Shown in pieces: positions 7,249 through 15,356 of a stretch of 22,936 nucleotides of DNA (its first letter is position 1; each line of letters opens with the position of its first letter). Below the pieces are notes generated by a model that saw only the letters and a list, made by a program, of their open reading frames with translations, made no database searches and was not told where the DNA came from. The DNA is from JAIBBG01 sp043748015 (GTDB lineage Bacteria > Bacteroidota > Bacteroidia > Flavobacteriales_D > Sanyastnellaceae). Location: contig JAYTOA010000024.1 of the NCBI GenBank assembly GCA_043748015.1, positions 1 through 22,936 of the forward strand, given 5' to 3'. Position numbers and translations under genes: made by a program.

Positions 7249-8316
7249 TTAATACATTCCCGGAAGTCGACCGGTGAAAGTTTTTCTTGCCTCAAATGGA
7301 TCAACAGTTGCTATCTGGTTTTCGAACGCGTTTAAATGCTCATCCGTAAAATCCAGATGTGTCACAAAGCGTAATTTATCATTGCCAAAAGTGAAACATT
7401 TGATGTCATTTAATGAAAGAGCCCCCAAAGCATCAGCCGAAGTAAGCTCATCATCAACCTGAACAATGACAATGTTTGTGTCGATAGGCATCACTTCTTT
7501 TACCCATGGGCACTTTGCAACGATAACAGCCAGTTGTCGGGCACGTTGATGGTCTTCCTTCAGTCTTACAATGTGGTGATTCAAAGCGTGAAGTCCAGCC
7601 GCAGCAATGAATCCCGCCTGACGCATACCACCACCAAAACTTTTACGACGGCGATGTGCGCGATAAATAAAATCTTTCGATCCGATCAACACACTACCAA
7701 CAGGAGCTCCAAGTCCCTTGCTGAGACAAATGGAAATTGAATCGAACAACGATCCAAATTCTTTTGCAGAAGCACCTGTTGCAACAAGGGCGTTGAAAAT
7801 TCGAGCTCCATCACAGTGCAATGCCATTCCACGCAGCTTACATAGAGCACTGATTTTCTTCAACTCATTCAAATCGTAAATAGCGCCACCTCCTTTGTTG
7901 CTTGTGTTCTCTACGCATACAAGTGATGTATTCGGAAAATGTGCATCGTCAGCGTTGATATTTCTTTCAATCTGTTCCGCGGTAATTCTACCGCGATCAC
8001 CGTGTATCAGCCGAACGCTTGCTCCTGCGTTTTGCGCTATGCCACCACCTTCATATAAATACACATGTGCAACATCCGAACAGATTACCTCATCACCCGG
8101 ACGCGTATGAACATTGATGGCAATCTGATTGGTCTGTGTGCCACTGGAGCAATAAAGTCCTGCTTCCATTCCAAACATCTCCGCGGCAAATCGCTGCAAT
8201 TCATTCACGGTTGGATCCTCTCCAAACACATCATCTCCGACCTCTGCATTGCGCATTGCATCAAGCATTGCAGCGGTTGGTCTGGTGATAGTATCGCTTC
8301 GTAAATCAATGATCAT
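7249..8316 (-). CDS. ltaE: Low-specificity L-threonine aldolase (PLP enzyme)
   Basis: It cleaves L-threonine or L-allo-threonine to glycine and acetaldehyde using pyridoxal phosphate. The 355-residue protein begins MIIDLRSDTITRPT, the classic family start, and has GDDVFGEDPTVNELQ. HCDGAR has D169, which contacts the PLP ring nitrogen, and LSKGLGAPVGS has K200, the Schiff-base lysine. Length is normal (about 340-360). The start ATG is at 8316, with a good upstream promoter on the - strand. It is the first gene of a two-gene unit with the small membrane protein. Confidence 0.95.
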   Translation of the reverse strand: MIIDLRSDTITRPTAAMLDAMRNAEVGDDVFGEDPTVNELQRFAAEMFGMEAGLYCSSGTQTNQIAINVHTRPGDEVICSDVAHVYLYEGGGIAQNAGASVRLIHGDRGRITAEQIERNINADDAHFPNTSLVCVENTSNKGGGAIYDLNELKKISALCKLRGMALHCDGARIFNALVATGASAKEFGSLFDSISICLSKGLGAPVGSVLIGSKDFIYRAHRRRKSFGGGMRQAGFIAAAGLHALNHHIVRLKEDHQRARQLAVIVAKCPWVKEVMPIDTNIVIVQVDDELTSADALGALSLNDIKCFTFGNDKLRFVTHLDFTDEHLNAFENQIATVDPFEARKTFTGRLPGMY

Positions 8317-8335
8317 GGGACATTTTTCTGAGGCG

Positions 8336-8364
8336 CAAATTTAGCCGTACCTTTTGTATCACAA
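8336..8364 (-). promoter_or_regulatory. Promoter of ltaE (- strand)
   Basis: On the - strand TTG (8364-8362) is followed after 18 bases by TAAATTTG (8343-8336), a complete match to TAnnTTTG. It lies about 20 nt before the ltaE ATG, so the leader would be short. Confidence 0.55.
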
Positions 8365-8474
8365 TATTGAAATACGAGAAGTACGAGTTGCACTTGATTC
8401 ATTTACCTATTATTTCTGAGCAATTCAAGCAAACACAACATTGAAAATCATAATTTGCACACTTTGCCGTTTTT

Positions 8475-9062
8475 TTGCCAATTCTCAAAAAGCAATCTCT
8501 GAAGAATTACTTCCACATACTGGGACTTGAAGTTGGAGCATCTGACGTTGAAATTCGCAGTGCCTACAGGGCGAAAGCGAAGCAATTTCATCCGGATATC
8601 AATGGCGATGAGGAGGCGCGGCATCAATTCATCGAGGTGCAGCAAGCATATTCGTTTCTCATCAATCCGGCGCAGAGAAGAAATTATGAGGTTTTGCTTT
8701 CCGAAGAAAGACTATCCAGATCAGAACTTGATCGCCGCGAACAAATCTATAAATTGTGGATTGAACATCAGCAGCGCAAGGCGAGAACTCGCGGCGCCAT
8801 GGAATCTGCCCACAATGACGATTACACGAGTCCGTTCAACAGGAGGTTATGGAAAGGCATCAATCTATTTTACAATATCGCCTTTCTTTTCATCTTTGCT
8901 TTTATTGTGGTGATGCCTATGGTGAGTTATGTGAATCAACTTGAAAAACCTCCGGCACAGCAGAATCCATTCGGATACTTCTTGGTTCCATCTGTACTTG
9001 GATGCATTTTCATCACATTCGGTTATTACTATTGGTTCATTCTGAAAACAGACCATGACTAA
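8475..9062 (+). CDS. Membrane-anchored J-domain (DnaJ-like) protein
   Basis: J domains stimulate the ATPase of Hsp70 (DnaK). Residues about 10-75 form a J domain with NYFHILGLEVGASDVEIRSAY, the essential HPD at 39-41 and the closing QQAYSFLINPAQRRNYE. A charged linker follows, then two membrane segments at about 131-153 and 167-190. The protein is therefore probably anchored in the inner membrane with the J domain in the cytosol. No G/F region or zinc finger is present, so it is not DnaJ itself. The start is unusual: there is no ATG upstream of the J domain in this frame after the stop at 8451, so TTG at 8475 (or a nearby CTG) must be used. Its 3' end overlaps the WbqC gene by 8 nt, indicating translational coupling. 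Confidence 0.88.
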   Translation: MPILKKQSLKNYFHILGLEVGASDVEIRSAYRAKAKQFHPDINGDEEARHQFIEVQQAYSFLINPAQRRNYEVLLSEERLSRSELDRREQIYKLWIEHQQRKARTRGAMESAHNDDYTSPFNRRLWKGINLFYNIAFLFIFAFIVVMPMVSYVNQLEKPPAQQNPFGYFLVPSVLGCIFITFGYYYWFILKTDHD

Positions 9063-9678
9063 ACCGCAATATTTGAATGTATTGCCTTTGTGTTGCTTTC
9101 CTCCTATTCACTGGGTGGTCATTGCGTTGCGTGCTAATACAATCATAGATGTACACGAACACTATGTGAAACAAACCTATCGCAACAGATTTGATTTATT
9201 AGGTGTGAATGGAAAAATTACTTTGACGATTCCTGTTCAAGGTCAGAAAGGCGTAAAAACTCCATTCCACGAAATTCAAATTGCGGATAGTTCCTGGCGC
9301 AAACTTCATCTCACCACCATACGTTCTGCTTATGGTCGAGCGGCCTTCTTCGAACATTATATTGATGAATTGGAAGCTCTTTTTCAAAGCGAACAGACCA
9401 AGCTTCAATCTTTTAATCTCGATGTCTTGAATTGGATAGTTCGATGCGGGATTCCTATGAATATAGTTCTGAGTACTACGCATATCGAGTCTGCTGCAAA
9501 TGACTTCAGGAATGCATTTGAACCATCATCAGATTGGCCTCAAATGCCATCATATCCGCAAGTTTTTTCTGACAGATTCGCATTCGTTCAGAATCTTTCA
9601 GTGCTCGATTTGCTGATGAATAAAGGTTCCGGTTCACTTGAGTATTTGCAACGAATCAACACAAGTCAAAATTCCTAA
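9055..9678 (+). CDS. WbqC-family protein
   Basis: The 207-residue product matches the WbqC family: CCFPPIHWVV near the N terminus (usually YFPPI-type), then an HEHYVKQTYRNRFDLLG segment, the strand TLTIPVQ, and WRKLHLTTIRSAYGRAAFFEHY. WbqC proteins occur in many polysaccharide loci and are often annotated as glycine transferase-like or simply WbqC-like. Their biochemical role is poorly defined, and no neighbouring polysaccharide cluster is present here. The ATG at 9055 lies inside the end of the J-domain gene (ATGACTAA overlap), so the two are cotranslated. Confidence 0.9.
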   Translation: MTKPQYLNVLPLCCFPPIHWVVIALRANTIIDVHEHYVKQTYRNRFDLLGVNGKITLTIPVQGQKGVKTPFHEIQIADSSWRKLHLTTIRSAYGRAAFFEHYIDELEALFQSEQTKLQSFNLDVLNWIVRCGIPMNIVLSTTHIESAANDFRNAFEPSSDWPQMPSYPQVFSDRFAFVQNLSVLDLLMNKGSGSLEYLQRINTSQNS

Positions 9679-9747
9679 TGTGCTTGGGAAAACCAATGCT
9701 GAGGCGTACTTTCGACGCTCTACATTGACTAACAATATTCGATACGT

Positions 9748-12294
9748 ATGACCACAAATCAGCGCGCTTTTTCATGGCCGGGGTTTCAATTCTTTCTCAC
9801 CGTTTGTTTTGTGATTACCTCGAGTGCATTGCTTGCAGGATATTCAGCTACAGATCAAACGGATAAAGAGAAGCAGTTGATTGAGATGAAAAGTAAGGCC
9901 GATAACAAACCCGATTCAATAATCAACACTGATGAAATTGAATTGCAATGGATTGAGCCTGTGAGCCGTCTTCCCGTGCTTTTTGAAAAAATAGAATGGG
10001 GCATCAGACTACCTGAAAGAGTGAGTACAGCCATTCAAAACTGGATAAGCAACGATCAGCGACGATCCAATCTAAAGCCTGCAATTAATCCTTTCGATCC
10101 CGAACAAATTGATATATCAGCGACCATCGAATATGTGAAAGATGGCAAGAATATTTCGCAACCGGTTTACGGATTTTTCTATGAAGAATTTGACCGCATT
10201 ACCCACGACAACAATGCTGAGAATTTGCCGGAAATGGACGATCCCAATAAGTGGCACTGGAAAACAAAATCTTCCCATTACATATTTAGAATTCGATGGA
10301 CTGCGGATGCTCCAACGAATCACAAAGTCAAAGTCGTGTTAACCGTTCCATCGCTTGGAAAATGGGAGTTGCCCGAATTTGAATTCACTTCAATCGGAGG
10401 ACAATTGAAAAATAGTTTCGTCAGCGTTTCATCCAATAAACATTACTTCAAAACAGATGACAACAAAGTTTTTTTTCCTGTGGGAATCAATTTCACAGAA
10501 GCAAGTTTCGGCTGCAATTGTAGAGAAGGTGAGAATTCAAAAGCAGCTTGCGACAAATGCTATGAATGGTCAAGCGATGATCCGTGTTGCGGGCTTGATT
10601 GGAGAAAAAAAGAGCGACAAGGCATTCCCGGTACTACTATAAAAGAATACTCACTTGCGCCTGCTGCCTACGTTAAACTTGAAATGGTACTTAAAGCACT
10701 CAAGGAAAAAGGAGCGACTGCGTTCCGCACATTCTTCGATCCCATGGCCTTCGATATAGAGTTTGAAAAACTCAACAACTATTACGATCGTCAGTATCAA
10801 GCATGGGAGTTTGATCGATTGCTGGATGTATGTCGCGACACTGACTTGCGCATTGAACTCAATATGCAATATCATTATTCATTGGCGCATCACAGTTTTG
10901 GTTATGATCGATTTGATTGGGGCAATACTTACAATTGTATAGGATGCGGTATCGATACTAAAAACACCGGCACCAACGGTTGGTGTTACAACAGCGGCTG
11001 CAGCGATACGAAGGACGCGATAGACTTTCTTACCAGTCCATGTGCGCAATTGAATTACAAAAAGAAACTGCGGTACATTATTGCCCGCTGGGGTTACAGC
11101 AAGAACATTTTTGTTTTCGAATTGATGAGTGAGATAAACAACATCGGCGGGGGTAGCGAATGGGAGGTGAACGTTGACACCGATGGTGATGGTCAGAAAG
11201 ATGATGTGATTCACCATGAAATAAAATCGGAGTATTATAAAGATCCGAAGAATAGATTAAAGGTTGCGCATTGGCACAACGAGATGGCGAGATACATCAA
11301 AGAAGATCTTCATCACACACGACATCTTATCGCCGCTGATTACACCGGAACACCGCCGATGGATGTTGACCTGAACGGTGATGGCGATTGCATTGATGCT
11401 GAGATTGGTGAAAACTGTAATCCATGTCAATCGGATTTGTTTGATTATTCATGGCAGTCACAATACATCGACGTTATTGCATTTTCGAACTACAGTGCCG
11501 GTTTAAATCGCTGGGAGAAAATGTCAGTTCACGAATATTTTAAAAATTCGCAATCAGGTGGGTTGATGTGTGGATGGAATGATCCATCAACATCCGATGA
11601 TGACGGTAAATTGCACAGTCCGCTGGGCGGATACGAATCACTTTGGAAACCTGTAATCCATGCAGAAAATGGATTGACAAGTTGCCTTTCAGATGATCAC
11701 ACCGGCTTTGTGAAAGACATGCTCGCCGATACATTCGGCGGACATGCTTCAAGTGGAATGAGTTGGGATGAATGGGATGAATCGACCAACTGGCATTACC
11801 TCGGCTCTATCACGCAATTCATCAATAATCAATTAATGCCTGTAGCTGATTTGGGGAGAGGTAACTGGAAGCCCGATCATTCCTACAGCGCACCGCGATC
11901 TCGTTCTAAGAAGACCAAATATGCTGAATCCATCTACACGCATGAAACTTCAAAAGATATCTTTACAGGATTCGTGATGAACAGATCCTGGAACTATTTC
12001 ACGCAATGCCCGGGATCATGTGCAACTGAGGAAAGAAAAAATGATTTTTCAGGAGTTGATCAACCACTTTCCATATTCACACCGGTGAGCTGGGACAGCG
12101 ACAAAATTTATCTCAAAGGAGCAATTGCGAAAAAATATGAGGTAAAATATTTCGACCCTGTTACAGGAAAACTCGTCAAAGAAACAACAGCTAAAGGCAG
12201 TCGAGGTAAAGTTGGATTGGAAGATTATCCCTTGCTGGGCAACGGAAAGGATGGAGCGCAACCTTATTACTACTTCATCATTACTGCTCAATAA
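9748..12294 (+). CDS. Exported glycoside hydrolase-like protein (DUF5060-like N domain plus TIM barrel, Cys-rich)
   Basis: The 848-residue protein starts with a hydrophobic export segment (about 13-32) with no lipobox Cys. Residues about 60-235 look like a DUF5060-type beta sandwich (NPFDPEQIDISATI, then GFFYEEFD). The rest reads as a clan GH-A TIM barrel. A strand ending FELMSEINN carries E462, the likely acid/base, and VIHAENG carries E640, the likely nucleophile. IDVIAFSNYS fits the strand between them. Two Cys-rich inserts stand out: C256, C258, C268, C271, C280, C281, and C397, C400, C413, C418. DxDxDG-type calcium loops lie at 477-485 and 541-550. No T9SS sorting domain is present at the C terminus. 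Substrate and GH family cannot be named from sequence alone. It stands alone between wbqC and gldG. Confidence 0.72.
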   Translation: MTTNQRAFSWPGFQFFLTVCFVITSSALLAGYSATDQTDKEKQLIEMKSKADNKPDSIINTDEIELQWIEPVSRLPVLFEKIEWGIRLPERVSTAIQNWISNDQRRSNLKPAINPFDPEQIDISATIEYVKDGKNISQPVYGFFYEEFDRITHDNNAENLPEMDDPNKWHWKTKSSHYIFRIRWTADAPTNHKVKVVLTVPSLGKWELPEFEFTSIGGQLKNSFVSVSSNKHYFKTDDNKVFFPVGINFTEASFGCNCREGENSKAACDKCYEWSSDDPCCGLDWRKKERQGIPGTTIKEYSLAPAAYVKLEMVLKALKEKGATAFRTFFDPMAFDIEFEKLNNYYDRQYQAWEFDRLLDVCRDTDLRIELNMQYHYSLAHHSFGYDRFDWGNTYNCIGCGIDTKNTGTNGWCYNSGCSDTKDAIDFLTSPCAQLNYKKKLRYIIARWGYSKNIFVFELMSEINNIGGGSEWEVNVDTDGDGQKDDVIHHEIKSEYYKDPKNRLKVAHWHNEMARYIKEDLHHTRHLIAADYTGTPPMDVDLNGDGDCIDAEIGENCNPCQSDLFDYSWQSQYIDVIAFSNYSAGLNRWEKMSVHEYFKNSQSGGLMCGWNDPSTSDDDGKLHSPLGGYESLWKPVIHAENGLTSCLSDDHTGFVKDMLADTFGGHASSGMSWDEWDESTNWHYLGSITQFINNQLMPVADLGRGNWKPDHSYSAPRSRSKKTKYAESIYTHETSKDIFTGFVMNRSWNYFTQCPGSCATEERKNDFSGVDQPLSIFTPVSWDSDKIYLKGAIAKKYEVKYFDPVTGKLVKETTAKGSRGKVGLEDYPLLGNGKDGAQPYYYFIITAQ

Positions 12295-12436
12295 TCACAA
12301 CTCGACTTCCAGCGCAAAGAAGTGTTGACTATGCATTATTCATAAAAATTGGGTGACCAAACGTTGGCAGTTGCATGGTTCATATGCAAATTTGCTTGCT
12401 CCCGTTTTTGTGAAAACAACGAGCTGACTAGAAACT

Positions 12437-14173
12437 ATGAACAACAAACGCAACGATATTTTCAGACTATTGCTTTCGCTCTCTATCGTGATAGTTGCGG
12501 CATTCCTTCTGACCCTCGTCTTTTATAAATGGGATCTCACCGCTGAGAAAAGGCATTCATTGACTCCGGCTACTGAAGAATTACTTGGGGAAATCAACGA
12601 CAATCTATTCATTCGTTGCTATCTGCATGGCGAATATCCTTCAGGTTTCAAGCATCTTGAGCAAAGCATCAAGGAGAGGCTGGATGAATTTCGTGATTAC
12701 AGCAATGGTCACATCGAATATGAATTCATTGATCCGTACGAGAGCGGTGACAAAAAAATCATCAATGAAACTTTCAAAGCTCTGGATGAAAAAGGTTTGA
12801 AGTTCAGCAATATTTCTTTCAATGAAAATGGTGCACAAAGTTCGAAACTCATTTGGCCGGCAGCCATTGTAGAATATCAGGGAAAAGAATATCCCATCCA
12901 ATTCTTGAAGACGGATATGCCCACTCCTTCAGACGCGATGATCAATACCTCCGTGAATAATCTTGAGTATGAACTTGCAAATGGCTTGAGAAAAATCACG
13001 CGAAAGAAAAAACCTGCCATAGCGATTCTAACCGGTCACAGAGAGATAGAAGGCATTCACATGGCTGACTTCATTTTCGGCTTGCAAGAAAATTACGATA
13101 TTGAACCGGTGAGAATCGACTCACAATTGTTTGCCTTCAGCGACAAAATTGACGGCGCCAAATTTCGCATCAATCGCTACGAATCTCTTGTAATCGCAGG
13201 TCCGGACAGCATCGTTGGTGACCGCGACAGATTCGTCATCGATCAATTTATAATGAACGGCGGAAAAGTTTTGTGGATGCTCGACGCACTCAACATCAAT
13301 ATGGACAGTTTGCGCAGAGCAGAGACCACCATGGCTGCAAGCAACGAAAATGGTATGTACGAGATGCTATTTGAGTACGGCGTTCGCCTCAACAGAACAT
13401 TAGTCATCGATTTTCAGGGAGCACCAATCATGCTCGACAATGGTCCAATGGGCAATCAAAGAAGTTATGTTGACCGCACCAATTATTACGCCCCGCTCAT
13501 TCTTTCAGTCAACAACACGCATCCAATCACTTCCAACCTTGATCCCATCAAAATGGAATTTGCAGGAAGTCTGGATACAGTGAATCAAAATCCGGAAATA
13601 ATCAAAATTCCATTGCTGAAGAGTTCCAAATTATCAAAGGAATTAAAATCTCCTGTGAGAGTTGATCTTCAGCTTCTGGCATTTGGTCAGGAATATTTCC
13701 AAAACGGGAATCAACCTGAACGTGCAATGGCAATGATTCTCGAAGGACAGTTCCCGAGTGCATTCCGAGATCAACTTCCAAACCCCGTGAAAACTGATCC
13801 AAACATTGCATACCGCGATAAGAGTGTCCCAACAAAAATGATTGTCATAGCAGATGGCGATATCGCATACAACGACGTTGACTATCGAGGTAATAAACCA
13901 ATGCCATTGGCACTTGGATATGATCCGCAATTCAAGCGAGTGTTATACGATAACAAGGAGTTCCTTCTCAATTGCATGAACTACTTACTCGATGATCAGG
14001 CGTTAATCAGTGTCAGAAGCCGAACTATCCAGTTGCGCAAACTTGATATGGCGAAAATTCAGGATAATAAGAATACAATCAAATTGGCCAACACCGCTTT
14101 TCCAATTGTTCTTGTTTTACTTGCCGGAATTATTCAGTTTATTGTCAGAAGAAAAAAATGGGCAAAGGCCTGA
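12437..14173 (+). CDS. gldG: GldG: gliding-motility ABC transporter auxiliary subunit
   Basis: GldG belongs to the ABC_transp_aux family and works with GldA (ATPase) and GldF (permease) in Bacteroidota gliding. The 578-residue product has an N-terminal membrane helix (about 9-30), the family segment YKWDLTAEKRHSLTPAT just after it, and a large periplasmic part with PAIAILTGHREIEG. A C-terminal membrane helix (about 553-572) ends in RRKKW. Length fits GldG (about 550-600). gldF normally lies directly upstream, but here the upstream neighbour is the glycoside hydrolase gene and the 142-bp gap holds no permease. The DUF4340 gene follows after 12 nt. The gap contains the palindrome GCAAATTTGC (12386-12395), but I found no clear promoter. 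Confidence 0.92.
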   Translation: MNNKRNDIFRLLLSLSIVIVAAFLLTLVFYKWDLTAEKRHSLTPATEELLGEINDNLFIRCYLHGEYPSGFKHLEQSIKERLDEFRDYSNGHIEYEFIDPYESGDKKIINETFKALDEKGLKFSNISFNENGAQSSKLIWPAAIVEYQGKEYPIQFLKTDMPTPSDAMINTSVNNLEYELANGLRKITRKKKPAIAILTGHREIEGIHMADFIFGLQENYDIEPVRIDSQLFAFSDKIDGAKFRINRYESLVIAGPDSIVGDRDRFVIDQFIMNGGKVLWMLDALNINMDSLRRAETTMAASNENGMYEMLFEYGVRLNRTLVIDFQGAPIMLDNGPMGNQRSYVDRTNYYAPLILSVNNTHPITSNLDPIKMEFAGSLDTVNQNPEIIKIPLLKSSKLSKELKSPVRVDLQLLAFGQEYFQNGNQPERAMAMILEGQFPSAFRDQLPNPVKTDPNIAYRDKSVPTKMIVIADGDIAYNDVDYRGNKPMPLALGYDPQFKRVLYDNKEFLLNCMNYLLDDQALISVRSRTIQLRKLDMAKIQDNKNTIKLANTAFPIVLVLLAGIIQFIVRRKKWAKA

Positions 14174-14185
14174 TTTTATGATCTC

Positions 14186-15232
14186 ATGAAAAGAAATATT
14201 ATATTGTTGATTGTTTTGGCTGTGCTACTTATTGCAGCTTGGGTTGTAAAATTAAAATCAAGTTCAAATACTCTCGCCAACAAGCCATTATCAGATTTTG
14301 CCATCAGCGACACTTCATCTGTCAACAAAATTATCATTACAGATCAGACTGGTCAGAGAGCAACACTGGAGCGCATTCCAGGCAATGTGTTGTGGAAACT
14401 CAACGGTAAGTATTTCGCAAGAGAAGATGCTGTGAATATGATTTTGCATACGGTCAATCGCATTCGCATCAGAGGAAATATTAGCGACGCAGCACGAGAC
14501 AACATGATGAAATTGCTGGTCACTTCCGGAAAAAAAGTAGAACTTTACACAGGAGGAAATGAGCCCGCGAAAATTTATTATGTAGGCGTTCCAACTCCCG
14601 ATCATACAGGCACAATAATGCTTCTGGAGATTCCGGGAATTGGCAGAAGTGAAGATCCATTTATCACACACATTGAAGGTTTCACCGGTTTTTTATCTAC
14701 GCGTTTTTTCACCAACGAAAACGAATGGCGCTACACAGGGATTTTCAGTTACCCTGATCTGGCCATGCGCAAAGTGAAAATTATTCATCAGCTACAACCT
14801 GAGTTGAGTCTTGAAGTGCTTTATGATGGAGCAAATCATTTTCAACTCAACGCAGGATACGATTCTGCAACAGGAGAATTCAAAAGAGCAGTTCCACAAT
14901 TTGATACGGTTGCAGTGAAAAATTTATTCGTTCAATTCAAAAAAGTCCATGTGGAATCTTTCCTCACCAACTTGAAACCTGAAGCGGCGGACTCAATAAA
15001 AAAATCACTTCCCGCCTACTCCATTTCAGTGGAAAGCGACAAAGGAATTGTGACGTCAGTTGATCTTTATCTGAGACTTGCCGCCAGTCCTGAATACAAC
15101 GAAGATGGCACGATAAATCCTTGGGATGTCGGACACTTCTGGGCAAAGACAATGGACGATGAACTGGCACTTGCTCAGACTTATAATTTCGGACCATTGG
15201 TAAATCCATTAGAAGCTTATCTGAGAAAATAA
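14186..15232 (+). CDS. DUF4340 domain protein, GldG partner
   Basis: This 348-residue protein has an N-terminal membrane helix (about 3-22) and a periplasmic body typical of DUF4340: SSVNKIIITDQTGQRATLER, then LWKLNGKYFAREDAVNMILH, and later GFLSTRFF with TNENEWR. DUF4340 proteins are commonly encoded next to ABC_transp_aux/GldG-type genes in many phyla and are thought to be part of the same envelope complex. Their function is not known. The gene begins 12 nt after gldG on the same strand, so the two are almost certainly cotranscribed. The ATG at 14186 precedes KRN and the hydrophobic helix, as expected for an anchor. Confidence 0.85.
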   Translation: MKRNIILLIVLAVLLIAAWVVKLKSSSNTLANKPLSDFAISDTSSVNKIIITDQTGQRATLERIPGNVLWKLNGKYFAREDAVNMILHTVNRIRIRGNISDAARDNMMKLLVTSGKKVELYTGGNEPAKIYYVGVPTPDHTGTIMLLEIPGIGRSEDPFITHIEGFTGFLSTRFFTNENEWRYTGIFSYPDLAMRKVKIIHQLQPELSLEVLYDGANHFQLNAGYDSATGEFKRAVPQFDTVAVKNLFVQFKKVHVESFLTNLKPEAADSIKKSLPAYSISVESDKGIVTSVDLYLRLAASPEYNEDGTINPWDVGHFWAKTMDDELALAQTYNFGPLVNPLEAYLRK

Positions 15233-15356
15233 AATTTTCAGTTTTGAATCCACAACAAACGTGAAATGGACTGCATCACTTAAAAATTTTGCATATCATT
15301 ACTCGCTGATAGGGAAACTTTCAACGTTCTCCTTATTGACTAAAACCCTTACCGAA

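Noticed and set aside
15261..15356. N-terminal extension of the RCC1 protein from GTG
   Set aside because: It would place 32 residues ahead of a clear signal peptide, so the ATG at 15357 is preferred.
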